From positions 1 through 23,728 of the forward strand of contig JAAYNN010000007.1 in NCBI GenBank assembly GCA_012520835.1: a DNA stretch of 23,728 bases, in the 5' to 3' direction. Source of the DNA: Dehalococcoidales bacterium. GTDB taxonomy: Bacteria; Chloroflexota; Dehalococcoidia; Dehalococcoidales; UBA5627. The notes under the pieces are model-generated. The model saw only the letters and a program-made list of their open reading frames with translations, was not told where the DNA came from and made no database searches. Shown here piece after piece: positions 1 through 6,597 of the stretch. Each line of letters starts with the position of its first letter. Position 1 is the first letter of the stretch. Both the position numbers and the translations under genes were made by a program.

Positions 1-248
1 AAAGGTTCGGAAACTCCAAACTTATCACCAATATTCAGGGCGTACTCTTCGGTAACATCAGGGTATTTCAGCCGGTATACCGGTACAGTATCAGGCGTAT
101 CGGGCAAAGAGGCATCGAGTTGGTAATTGTTGTTTATCCATCCCAATTGATTCGATGTCAGTGCTAATGGTTGAGAGCAACCGCCAGTCTCAAAGAGACT
201 AGCGGTAATTAATATGGTAATTAATAATGCAGTAATATATCGTTTCAA
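1..248 (-). CDS. Putative lipoprotein, C-terminus outside window
   Basis: An open frame runs from a TTG start at 248 off the left edge, giving 82 codons. The start is chosen because AAAGGAG lies just upstream (minus strand) and because translation begins with MKRYITALLITILITAS, a basic n-region plus hydrophobic core. This is followed by a lipobox-like ETGGC with Cys about residue 24, so a lipid-anchored exported protein is likely. The visible mature part (from SQPLALTS through YRLKYPDVTEEYALNIG) has no domain I recognise. It is divergent from the ECF sigma/anti-sigma pair, so it could belong to that regulon, but this is inference from position only. What is missing on the left decides its function. 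Confidence 0.7.
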   Translation of the reverse strand, partial: MKRYITALLITILITASLFETGGCSQPLALTSNQLGWINNNYQLDASLPDTPDTVPVYRLKYPDVTEEYALNIGDKFGVSEP

Positions 249-374
249 TTTATCACTCCTTTAATTTTGCGAGTTAAACTACTAAATAGTCGCAACTATA
301 ATAATCATATGGACACCATCTAAAGCCTGCTAATCTCCATAAATGAGTTCTCCTGATTATCTGTCTAATATAAT

Positions 375-410
375 AAGACGGAATACAGGGGTAAAAAGTT
401 CCGTTTTTTT
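375..410 (+). terminator. Terminator-like hairpin upstream of the sigma factor
   Basis: ACGGAA (378-383) pairs with TTCCGT (399-404) across a 15-base loop. The 3' arm runs straight into a run of seven T (404-410). A and G bases before the left arm can extend the stem against the T run. This is the shape of a plus-strand intrinsic terminator, yet no plus-strand gene precedes it in the window. It may instead be an attenuator, the end of a small RNA, or chance. Confidence 0.4.
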
Positions 411-434
411 GAATCCTCAGTTTATTTTGATTGG

Positions 435-465
435 GTGACAAAGTTTAACCTTAAAGTGTTACAAT
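435..465 (+). promoter_or_regulatory. Possible promoter for the sigma factor gene
   Basis: GTGACA (435-440) and TACAAT (460-465) are separated by 19 bases, and transcription would begin about 30 bases before the ATG at 501. The -10 is good, but the spacer is long and the -35 only moderate. ECF genes are often self-regulated through a different consensus that I cannot assign here. Confidence 0.3.
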
Positions 466-500
466 AAAAGCCATAAAAACATTTTTTAGCTTTGTATAAA

Positions 501-1053
501 ATGAATGATATAGAAGAAAGCAAGCTTATTAAGCTCAGTCAGCAAGGAAATGCAGAGGCATTCAACGCACTCATAGAGCGCTATCAGAAAGAAGCCTTGA
601 ATATAGCCTTTCGTATGCTGGGGAATCTGCCGGATGCGGAAGATGTTTGTCAAACTGCATGGCTGTCTGCGTGGAGTTCTATTCGGAAATTTAGGGGGGG
701 GCAGCTTTCGGGCATGGGTATTCAGCATTGTATCAAACGCTTGCCGGGATGAATTTCGTAAACGCAAGCGCAAGCGAACAATGGAAACTACGATCACCGA
801 TTGTTTGCAGCCGTCCGCAGACCGCTATATAGAAGACATGGTCTTAACCCGTGAAAAGGTGGAAACTATCCAGAAATCATTACTCCAGTTGCCTTACGAT
901 CAACGCCTGGCTGTTATTTTACGTGTGTACAGCGATCTGAATTACGAAGAAATATCCAGAGTGATGCACTGTCCCGTAGGTACAGTCAAGTCGAGATTGA
1001 ATCGAGGATTACATCGTTTAAGAGACCTTTTACAAAATGGAAAATACTTGTAA
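501..1053 (+). pseudogene. ECF-family RNA polymerase sigma factor, frame broken at a G8 tract
   Basis: The gene spans two overlapping frames. The first (ATG 501, or TTG 492) encodes sigma region 2 up to about residue 65, including DAEDVCQTAWLSAW, then goes out of frame and stops at 752. The second frame continues exactly where region 2 should, with SFRAWVFSIVSNACRDEFRKRK, and ends at 1053 with region 4 (LPYDQRLAVILRVYSDLNYEEIS...GTVKSRLNRGLHRLR). The switch lies at eight consecutive G (694-701). Seven G would restore one protein of about 184 residues, normal for ECF factors. It partners the anti-sigma factor 23 bases downstream. No Shine-Dalgarno is visible before the start. Possible explanations are a homopolymer base-call error, a real inactivating mutation, or slippage-based switching. 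The intact anti-sigma gene argues that the sigma factor works at least part of the time. Confidence 0.85.
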
Positions 1054-1076
1054 AATACAAATACAGGATTTAGGAA

Positions 1077-1547
1077 ATGAAAGCTAGAGTGAAATGTTTG
1101 TATAAAACGAAATGCTCAAAGACAGGAGAGCAGTTAACAGCATATCTTGATGGTGAACTTTGTAATGAGGAGCAGGCGCAAATGGAACTGCATCTCGAAT
1201 CCTGCCGGTCATGCCGTGAAGAATACAATTCGCTCAGGCAGACGGTAAGCCTTTTACAGCAGATGCCGGAAGTAAACTCCGAACGTATTTTTAGAATAGA
1301 TGAAAGGGATGTTGTGCAGAAAACCGGTGATAGAAAGCTTTTAATTCTTTACAGGGTTACGGCTGGGGTTGCTGTTATTCTGGCATTGGTTTGTATCGGT
1401 GATTTCATGCATTTGTTTACACCGGCAGGCGATACGTCTTTAGGCGGTTACTTTTGGGTAGTAAGAGTATTAAAAATCGGATTACTGGTTGTTTTAATAA
1501 CGTTGATAATTAACATCTTTGTTCGTTTGCTTAAACTTCGGAAGTGA
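1077..1547 (+). CDS. Membrane-bound zinc-finger anti-sigma factor
   Basis: The 156-residue protein starts with a zinc-binding anti-sigma domain: an early Cys cluster, then LTAYLDGEL and the HxxxCxxC signature (HLESCRSC, about residues 38-45). This family binds and inactivates its cognate ECF sigma factor at the membrane. Two hydrophobic spans follow, about residues 94-112 (VTAGVAVILALVCIGDFM) and 130-150 (VLKIGLLVVLITLIINIFV), so sensing probably occurs between or across two membrane segments, with only a short exposed loop. It lies 23 bases after the sigma factor and should be co-transcribed. The ATG at 1077 has a weak AGGA upstream; GTG at 1089 is an alternative start. The signal it senses cannot be deduced. 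Confidence 0.85.
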   Translation: MKARVKCLYKTKCSKTGEQLTAYLDGELCNEEQAQMELHLESCRSCREEYNSLRQTVSLLQQMPEVNSERIFRIDERDVVQKTGDRKLLILYRVTAGVAVILALVCIGDFMHLFTPAGDTSLGGYFWVVRVLKIGLLVVLITLIINIFVRLLKLRK

Positions 1548-1619
1548 CATACTAACCTTCTACCCTTTCCATATACAATTGCCTCCCCGCCTTTCTTCTG
1601 CTATGCTTTAGCCTGCAAT

Positions 1620-2900
1620 ATGACAAACCAAACTGAAAAGACATGTCTGAAAAGCCGTCCGTTCGGCAGGTGGGATTATTTAAAAATCACCATACTGGTC
1701 TTTGCAACGACAGGTTTATGGCAATCGATGCATACCCTCATCCTCCCCATCAGAATCCTCGATTTTGCCGCGGAATCTGAAAAGAACACCTATCTCGGCC
1801 TGATGACCTTTGTCGGCCTTATTATTGCCATGCTTCTGCAGCCTGTTTTCGGGGCTATCAGCGACCGGTCGAGCTTCCGCATGGGGAAGCGCCGCCCCTT
1901 CATCATTATCGGCGTCTTGTGCCTTTTACTCTTTCTGCCCGGCATCGGGCTGGCAGAGAGTTATGCGGCGATATTTGCCATTTACTGCGTGATGCAAATT
2001 GCCAGCAATGCCGTACAGGGGGCGCACCAGGGTTTTATTCCCGACCTCGTTCCCGAGGGTAAAAAGGGTCGGGCTTCCGGTATAAAGAGCTTCGTGGAGA
2101 TGCTGGGCGGGGTCATTCTTATCTATATCATCGGCAAGTTCATGGATAATTATGCCGCTGGTGTCGGCGACCAGTGGCTGTGGTTGTCTCTATTAATCCC
2201 GGGAGTGGTCTTGCTTATTTGCATGCTGGTAACCGCCTTTACCGTAAAGGAAAATGCCGGCAGCGGGGAAACCCGCTTTTCGATAAAAGAGGTTATCAAT
2301 AGCACCTTTAAAATCGATATCAGGATGAACCGCCGTTTCCTGTGGTTTTTGGCTTCACGGCTGTTTTTCTTTGCCGGACTGGGCATCATCCAGCAATTCG
2401 CATTGTACTTCCTGATGTACATCGGCGTGCCCGACCCGGCTTCCGCCGCCGCCAAATTCCTGATTCTGGCGGTAGCCGGCATGCTGATCGTGGTTTATCC
2501 GGCTGGCAGGTTATCGGATAAAATCGGACGTAAACCGATTGCAATGATATCGGCTTTCATCGGGGCTTTCGGCATACTGCTGATAATTTTAAGCAAGGAT
2601 TACAACACCATAATGGTCGCCGCCGGTTTTATCGGGGTGGCTTTGGGCGGTTTCTCAAGCACCAACTGGGCGATGGCTATCGATATGGTATCTGCCGGCG
2701 AAGAGGCGCGCTACCTGGGTATTGCCAACATGGCGACTGCCGGAGCTGGCGCGCTGGCGCGCCTGATCGGGCCGGTAATCGATTTCTTCGAAAAACAGAG
2801 TCTGGGAACGGGCTACCAGGTGATGCTGTTTACATGCCTGGTCTTTTTTATCGCCGGGGGGATGATTCTTATGCGCATCCGGGAGAGGGTTAACCGATAA
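1620..2900 (+). CDS. MFS transporter, SLC45/GPH-like
   Basis: This 426-residue integral membrane protein has about twelve hydrophobic spans. The loop between spans 2 and 3 carries the MFS motif A variant DRSSFRMGKRRPF (residues 82-94), a form seen in sucrose/SLC45 and GPH sugar-cation symporters. The equivalent loop in the second half is GRLSDKIGRKP, around residue 296. A glycoside or sugar substrate is therefore the best guess, but specificity cannot be read from the sequence. There is no clear ribosome binding site before ATG 1620, and the 72-base gap after the anti-sigma gene has no terminator, so read-through from the sigma operon is possible. Its stop overlaps the end of the convergent VTT gene by 11 bases. 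Confidence 0.85.
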   Translation: MTNQTEKTCLKSRPFGRWDYLKITILVFATTGLWQSMHTLILPIRILDFAAESEKNTYLGLMTFVGLIIAMLLQPVFGAISDRSSFRMGKRRPFIIIGVLCLLLFLPGIGLAESYAAIFAIYCVMQIASNAVQGAHQGFIPDLVPEGKKGRASGIKSFVEMLGGVILIYIIGKFMDNYAAGVGDQWLWLSLLIPGVVLLICMLVTAFTVKENAGSGETRFSIKEVINSTFKIDIRMNRRFLWFLASRLFFFAGLGIIQQFALYFLMYIGVPDPASAAAKFLILAVAGMLIVVYPAGRLSDKIGRKPIAMISAFIGAFGILLIILSKDYNTIMVAAGFIGVALGGFSSTNWAMAIDMVSAGEEARYLGIANMATAGAGALARLIGPVIDFFEKQSLGTGYQVMLFTCLVFFIAGGMILMRIRERVNR

Positions 2901-3501
2901 AGTCGAGCAACACCTGCCATCCCAGTGCGCCTGCCCAGGCGACTCCCGTATAGAGGACGGTTCTTCCCAGCCAGCAGGCGACGAAGAATTTCCAGGCCGG
3001 ATAACGCAAAGCTCCGGCAATGCAACCCGCCACATCGAAGGCGAACGGGAATACCGACAGCAGGAAAATAGCAGGGGCTCCGTGTTTACGCAGCCATGAC
3101 TCCAGCCTGAGATACCAGCGATTGGTTTTAGTGGCAACCAGGGCCTGCCCGCTGTATCCCGCCATGTAGCCGGTCATTTCACCGATGGCGGCGCCGATGC
3201 CGCCCGTCAATCCTACCAGGGTTGCCGAAGGCAGGGTGGCACCAAGGGCGGCGATGACCACAAAATTGCCGACCGGAAGTACGACGGAGGCATTCAGTAT
3301 TATGCTGATGATAAAAGCCCCGAGGTAGCCGTATCCCTTGAGGTTCTCGATCATGCCAGGATTGTATTTATAAGCCAGAAAAACTCCGATAACGATGCCG
3401 ACAATAAAAATCAGCATCAGAATGGGAAGAAGTCTGGTTTTAATCCAGGAAGGCTTGCAGCCGGGCGGTGTTTCCTGCGGCTCTTTGTCAGTATCGTTCA
3501 T
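2890..3501 (-). CDS. VTT-domain (TVP38/DedA-like) membrane protein
   Basis: This 203-residue protein has a short polar N-terminus, a transmembrane span at about 25-45 (LLPILMLIFIVGIVIGVFLA), then a VTT/SNARE-associated core with Gly- and Pro-rich re-entrant segments (SVVLPVGNFVVIAALGATLP, GGIGAAIGEMTGYMAGYSG). The typical loop FLLSVFPFAFDVAGCIAGAL follows. Related proteins are membrane phospholipid scramblases or transporters of uncertain substrate. Here the usual FxRhxP-like segment reads LSVFPFAFD, so the functional Arg seen in many DedA proteins is not obvious. It is a single gene, with its own possible promoter and no partner. Confidence 0.8.
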   Translation of the reverse strand: MNDTDKEPQETPPGCKPSWIKTRLLPILMLIFIVGIVIGVFLAYKYNPGMIENLKGYGYLGAFIISIILNASVVLPVGNFVVIAALGATLPSATLVGLTGGIGAAIGEMTGYMAGYSGQALVATKTNRWYLRLESWLRKHGAPAIFLLSVFPFAFDVAGCIAGALRYPAWKFFVACWLGRTVLYTGVAWAGALGWQVLLDFIG

Positions 3502-3536
3502 ATCGTTTGATATTTTATCACAACAGAAGTAAGTAT

Positions 3537-3565
3537 AAAGTACCTTATTCGGTAGCGGTTGTCAA
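3537..3565 (-). promoter_or_regulatory. Possible promoter for the VTT gene
   Basis: On the minus strand, a perfect TTGACA (3565-3560) is followed after 17 bases by a weak TACTTT. A better TATACT (3537-3532) sits 22 bases away. It lies about 35-60 bases upstream of the VTT start. The -35 is convincing, the -10 is not. Confidence 0.35.
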
Positions 3566-3642
3566 TTTCTTAATATCAATTTTTAAATAATCATGTGTGG
3601 GTAATTCCGTGTGTTATCGCGGGATGCAAATATTGCGGTCGA

Positions 3643-3671
3643 TTGACAAGCATAAGTCATTTGTGTATTAT
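3643..3671 (+). promoter_or_regulatory. Sigma-70 promoter of the tat operon
   Basis: TTGACA (3643-3648), a 17-base spacer and TATTAT (3666-3671): a perfect -35, a five-of-six -10 and ideal spacing. Transcription would begin near 3678, giving an untranslated leader of about 130 bases before the first tatA. Confidence 0.7.
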
Positions 3672-3807
3672 TAGCTGGAATAAAAAAGAAGCTTTTAGCC
3701 AATGATATCCAATCTTTAGTCTTCGTACTTCAACCCCATTTGCAAAGGGATAGATTATGTCTTGGCGATTAATGTGACTTAATTAAATTAAGGGGGGTTT
3801 TAAAAAC

Positions 3808-4170
3808 ATGGTAAGACCGGGTCCATTTGAAATAGGGCTTATTCTGGTGATCATTCTGATTGTTTTCGGTGTAGGCAAACTACCGCAGGTAGGCGCGGCT
3901 CTCGGCAAGAGTATCAATGCTTTCAAGAAGGGCTCCAGAGGCGAGGATGAGGAAGCACCGGCCGATGTAGAAGCTAAAACAAAGAAAAAAGCCAAGAAAA
4001 AGGCTACAAAAAAGAAAGAGCCCAAGTCGGCTACAGCTGCATCGGAAGGGGAAACCAACCCTGCAGCAGAGGAAGCTCCTGCAGAACAGAAAGAATCCAA
4101 GCCGGCTACAGCCGTATCAGAAGGGGACGCCAAACCTGCAGCAAAGGAAACTCCTGCAAAACAGGCATAG
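3808..4170 (+). CDS. tatA: Sec-independent translocase protein TatA/E, long repeat tail
   Basis: This 120-residue TatA-type protein has a single N-terminal membrane span (GPFEIGLILVIILIVFGVGKLPQ), with the family hinge FGxGKLP and then a short amphipathic helix ending in FKKG. TatA oligomers form the transport element of the twin-arginine pathway. The C-terminal tail is unusual: a Lys-rich stretch (about 52-71), then two copies of a roughly 25-residue Ala/Pro/Glu-rich unit (KEPKSATAASEG... and KESKPATAVSEG...), an apparent internal duplication. The start is set by AAGGGGGG upstream of ATG 3808. It is the first gene after the tat promoter and is followed by a terminator-like hairpin. Confidence 0.9.
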   Translation: MVRPGPFEIGLILVIILIVFGVGKLPQVGAALGKSINAFKKGSRGEDEEAPADVEAKTKKKAKKKATKKKEPKSATAASEGETNPAAEEAPAEQKESKPATAVSEGDAKPAAKETPAKQA

Positions 4171-4243
4171 CAGATTTTTCTGGGAACAACAGATAATCTC
4201 CCTGTACTGAAATCATCGTAATCTTTTATGATTGTTGTTTTTC

Positions 4244-4281
4244 ATATCCCCTTCCCCTGTTTTGCAGGAAGGGGATATTTT
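4244..4281 (+). terminator. Hairpin between first and second tatA
   Basis: A 12-base arm, ATATCCCCTTCC (4244-4255), is perfectly matched by GGAAGGGGATAT (4267-4278) across an 11-base loop, followed by a few T. The T tract is short, so termination may be partial. It would let the promoter-proximal tatA be made in excess over the downstream tat genes. Confidence 0.65.
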
Positions 4282-4361
4282 CAAAGGAGATATTGCTGTC
4301 TGTGCTCCCGGTTTGAGGTTTATTACAATTATCGGTCTTTTTTAATGGAGGTGATTTATCG

Positions 4362-4562
4362 TTGAAACTCGGTCCTTTTGAAATTATAGCTATATTACTT
4401 GTAATCCTGATTATTTTCGGGGCGGGTAAACTTCCCCAGCTTTTTGATATGTTCGCTAAATGGAAGAGCGATTTCAGGAAGAACAAAGAAGGCAACGCCG
4501 AACAGCTGGAGGAAAAACCCGCTGTTAAAACCAAAAAGAAAGCCAAGAAAAATCAGGAGTGA
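4362..4562 (+). CDS. tatA: Second TatA-type translocase protein (minimal)
   Basis: This 66-residue TatA-type protein has a membrane span KLGPFEIIAILLVILIIFGAGKLPQ, an amphipathic helix (FDMFAKWKSDFRK) and a short Lys-rich tail. It resembles the first TatA over the first 30 residues but lacks the repeat tail, so the two paralogues probably arose by duplication and then diverged. The start must be TTG at 4362: a strong GGAGGTGAT lies 6-7 bases upstream and the nearby ATG and GTG are out of frame. A rare start with a strong ribosome binding site may tune its dose. It lies between the hairpin and tatB. Confidence 0.85.
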   Translation: MKLGPFEIIAILLVILIIFGAGKLPQLFDMFAKWKSDFRKNKEGNAEQLEEKPAVKTKKKAKKNQE

Positions 4563-4674
4563 TTATCAGTTGTCTTTCAAAAACCGGACGTAATTTCCTG
4601 CAACTGAAACTATATCAGATAACGATGCCGGCAGGTTCTTTTGTAAGTATTAAAGCTGAAAATGAGATAGAATA

Positions 4675-5343
4675 ATGGGTTTAGACCTCGGTTTTTTTGA
4701 AATACTGGTTATCCTTGTAGTCGCCCTTCTGGTGGTCGGGCCTGAAAAGCTGCCCGAATATGCGCGCAAGTTCGGCAAAATGGTGCGCGACCTGAGAAAA
4801 TTGACTTCGAATTTCACGGGAGAAGTGACCAGATCCCTCGATATGGAAGACGATTTCGATGATTTGAAAAACACCGCCCTGGGGCTCAAGGACTCGCTCG
4901 ACGAGGAATCGCTCAAAATCAAGAATGCGCTCGATATGGAAGCCGATGAAATCGCCAAAATCGTAGACAGTGAGGTCGGCGATGTTAAAAAGACCGTGGA
5001 TGACGAAACCGAGGCGCTTTCGGCCATGCTGGAAAAAGAATCCCTTGAACTGGATACGACAGCCAGAGATATAAAAGACCCCCTTGCTGCAGGGGCACAG
5101 GAAGTCAACGTAGCACTGAATGAAGGCGTTGACAGGTTAAACAAGTCCCTGAATGTAGGTAAAGCAGCCCCGGCTGAAAAAGCTGCCGGTAAGAAATCAG
5201 AGGGGAAAAAGGTATTCGATATCCCGGAAAACAATATAAACCCCTTCGACAGCAGTCAGAGTCAGAATGAGCCGGCTGAGGCACCTGTAGAAGAAACATT
5301 TCCTGCCGATAATAAGCCGGATGATAAAGGAACAGGACAGTAG
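4675..5343 (+). CDS. tatB: TatB-type translocase protein with hendecad-repeat tail
   Basis: This 222-residue protein begins with a Tat membrane span (LDLGFFEILVILVVALLVVGPEKLPEYARKFGKMVRDLRK). The GPEKLP hinge is the TatB form rather than the TatA FGxGKLP. TatB and TatC together form the receptor for twin-arginine signal peptides. Residues about 65-163 form nine consecutive 11-residue units with a hydrophobic residue at the seventh position of each unit and mostly at the eleventh, suggesting a long amphipathic helix or right-handed coiled coil. The rest is a polar, Pro-containing tail (about 164-222). No good Shine-Dalgarno precedes ATG 4675. The end overlaps tatC by 23 bases, so translation is probably coupled. 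Confidence 0.85.
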   Translation: MGLDLGFFEILVILVVALLVVGPEKLPEYARKFGKMVRDLRKLTSNFTGEVTRSLDMEDDFDDLKNTALGLKDSLDEESLKIKNALDMEADEIAKIVDSEVGDVKKTVDDETEALSAMLEKESLELDTTARDIKDPLAAGAQEVNVALNEGVDRLNKSLNVGKAAPAEKAAGKKSEGKKVFDIPENNINPFDSSQSQNEPAEAPVEETFPADNKPDDKGTGQ

Positions 5344-6127
5344 GCAAGTGGTAACGACGGAAATCAGAAGAGACCCTGTTACAGGCAAGAGAATGCCCAT
5401 TAAAGGGCATCTGGTAGAACTGCGCGACCGTGTCGCCAAGTCCGTTATAGCCATGGTTATTACCACGGCAATATCGTTTATATTTGCCGAAACCATGATA
5501 GAGATATTAAAAGCTCCAGCCAGAGGAATCGAATTCCAGTCAATCACCCCGACCGAAAATATTGCCGTCTTTTTCAAGGTTGCGCTGGCGGGCGGCTTTA
5601 TTATCGCCATGCCTTATCTGGTTTACCAGATGATTGCTTTTATTGCTCCCGGCCTGACCTCCAAAGAGAAAAAGACGATCTTCCAACTGCTTCCTTTTAT
5701 AGTCATATTATTCATTTCAGGCGTCGTGTTCGCCTATTTTATCGCCCTGCCGCCGGCAATGGGCTTCCTTGGGCATTTTCTAGGGGATGTGTCCCCAAAC
5801 GTCTGGAGATTAAATGAATACATAAGCGTTGTCACGCGTATGATTATATATGTCGGCCTGATATTTGAAACACCTCTGATTGTAATGATACTGGCGCGCA
5901 TGGGGCTGGTTACTCCCCAGTGGCTGGCGAATAAACGCAAACTGTGGTTTGTGCTGGCATTCGTATTAGCGGCATTGATTACACCGACCATGGACCCCAT
6001 CAACCAGTCCATCATTGCTGTTCCTTTGATTATTTTACTTGAGTTGAGCATCATTCTGGCCAAGTTCGTTTATAAGGAACGCAAGGAACGCGAAGAAAAG
6101 GTAGCGCAGGCAGAAACACAAAAGTGA
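5321..6127 (+). CDS. tatC: Sec-independent protein translocase TatC
   Basis: The 268-residue TatC is the polytopic core that recognises the twin-arginine signal. It carries the conserved N-terminal HLVELRDRV, six hydrophobic spans, the cytoplasmic loop after FKVALAGGFIIAMPYLVYQ, the periplasmic FIAPGLTSKEKK loop, and FETPLIVMILARMGLVTPQWLANKRK before the last spans with TPTMDPINQ. Length is normal. It starts inside the end of tatB (overlap 23 bases). A likely client is encoded at 14668. Confidence 0.95.
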   Translation: MIKEQDSRQVVTTEIRRDPVTGKRMPIKGHLVELRDRVAKSVIAMVITTAISFIFAETMIEILKAPARGIEFQSITPTENIAVFFKVALAGGFIIAMPYLVYQMIAFIAPGLTSKEKKTIFQLLPFIVILFISGVVFAYFIALPPAMGFLGHFLGDVSPNVWRLNEYISVVTRMIIYVGLIFETPLIVMILARMGLVTPQWLANKRKLWFVLAFVLAALITPTMDPINQSIIAVPLIILLELSIILAKFVYKERKEREEKVAQAETQK

Positions 6128-6140
6128 TAAAACAGAAATT

Positions 6141-6168
6141 TTGTTATCGCCCGATGCGGTAGTATAAT
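6141..6168 (+). promoter_or_regulatory. Promoter before the small zinc-binding protein
   Basis: TTGTTA (6141-6146), a 16-base spacer and a perfect TATAAT (6163-6168), with expected transcription start near 6175. It separates the downstream gene from the tat operon. Confidence 0.6.
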
Positions 6169-6231
6169 AGTATTAACGTAATAATTATTGGCGGGTGGCA
6201 GCGATTTATTGATACCCGCGGGGAATGGTGA

Positions 6232-6474
6232 ATGGTCAGTCAATATTGTCTTTGTTTTACCTGCGGACAGGAAAAGGAATTCAGTCCCAATGAACTTGCC
6301 AGCAACGTGCTGGAAGGCTGGTTTTTGGTGTCTGCTTTTAACGGCAACGGTTCTATTGTCAGATATAATTTTTGTTCTTACGAGTGCCTCCAGGAATGGG
6401 TGATTTCGCAGGACTCGCTCGCTCCCGAAGCATTCATGAACTCATTAAACGAAGAGACCGGGAACAATAACTAA
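6232..6474 (+). CDS. Small zinc-ribbon-like protein
   Basis: This 80-residue protein has Cys at positions 6, 8 and 11 (CLCFTCG) and a second knuckle, FCSYECLQEW (Cys about 48 and 52). That arrangement resembles FCS/TRASH-type or YHS-neighbour zinc fingers, where CxxC pairs with FCSxxC. These domains bind a metal, and some act as metal sensors or protein adaptors. It has no membrane span or signal. It stands alone between a promoter (6141-6168) and a terminator (6480-6534). The ATG at 6232 follows a GGGGA stretch; an upstream ATG at 6225 is in another frame. I cannot assign a function. Confidence 0.7.
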   Translation: MVSQYCLCFTCGQEKEFSPNELASNVLEGWFLVSAFNGNGSIVRYNFCSYECLQEWVISQDSLAPEAFMNSLNEETGNNN

Positions 6475-6479
6475 TTCAA

Positions 6480-6534
6480 GGCAGGTCTTTTACATGGCGG
6501 TTTTTATCGTTCATTAAAAAAGCCTGCCGTTTTT
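6480..6534 (+). terminator. Intrinsic terminator after the zinc-ribbon gene
   Basis: GGCAGG (6480-6485) pairs with CCTGCC (6523-6528). The stem is extended by a T-rich stretch facing A-rich bases, and GTTTTT follows the 3' arm. Confidence 0.6.
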
Positions 6535-6597
6535 ATTACCTTTAACAATATGGCAATTATCTTATTTATTTAATAACTATAAAGGAGAAGCAATACG

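Larger units (their letters stand above)
249..500. other. Divergent intergenic region between lipoprotein and sigma factor genes
   Basis: This is about 250 AT-rich bases between two divergent genes. It contains the lipoprotein ribosome binding site next to its start, a plus-strand terminator-like hairpin at 375-410, and a possible plus-strand promoter at 435-465. No convincing small gene was found: the only ATG-initiated frames on either strand are under ten codons. Confidence 0.6.
3502..3807. other. Divergent intergenic region, VTT gene / tat operon
   Basis: About 300 AT-rich bases hold the possible VTT promoter near 3537-3565, the strong tat promoter at 3643-3671 and roughly 130 bases of tat leader. 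The leader has no coding frame longer than a few codons and no riboswitch fold I recognise. It ends in the tatA ribosome binding site AAGGGGGG. Confidence 0.6.

Noticed and set aside
486..797. Minus-strand open frame of about 100 codons opposite the sigma factor
   Set aside because: It lies entirely over the sigma factor gene, whose two frames carry clear sigma regions 2 and 4. Its protein has no family features and no ribosome binding site.
1544..1579. GTGACA and TACAAT after the anti-sigma gene, resembling the boxes before the sigma gene
   Set aside because: Separation of 24 bases here against 19 there; not a consistent promoter.
4641..4673. TTGTAA / TAGAAT promoter-like pair just before tatB
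   Set aside because: The spacer is 21 bases and transcription would begin after the tatB start codon.
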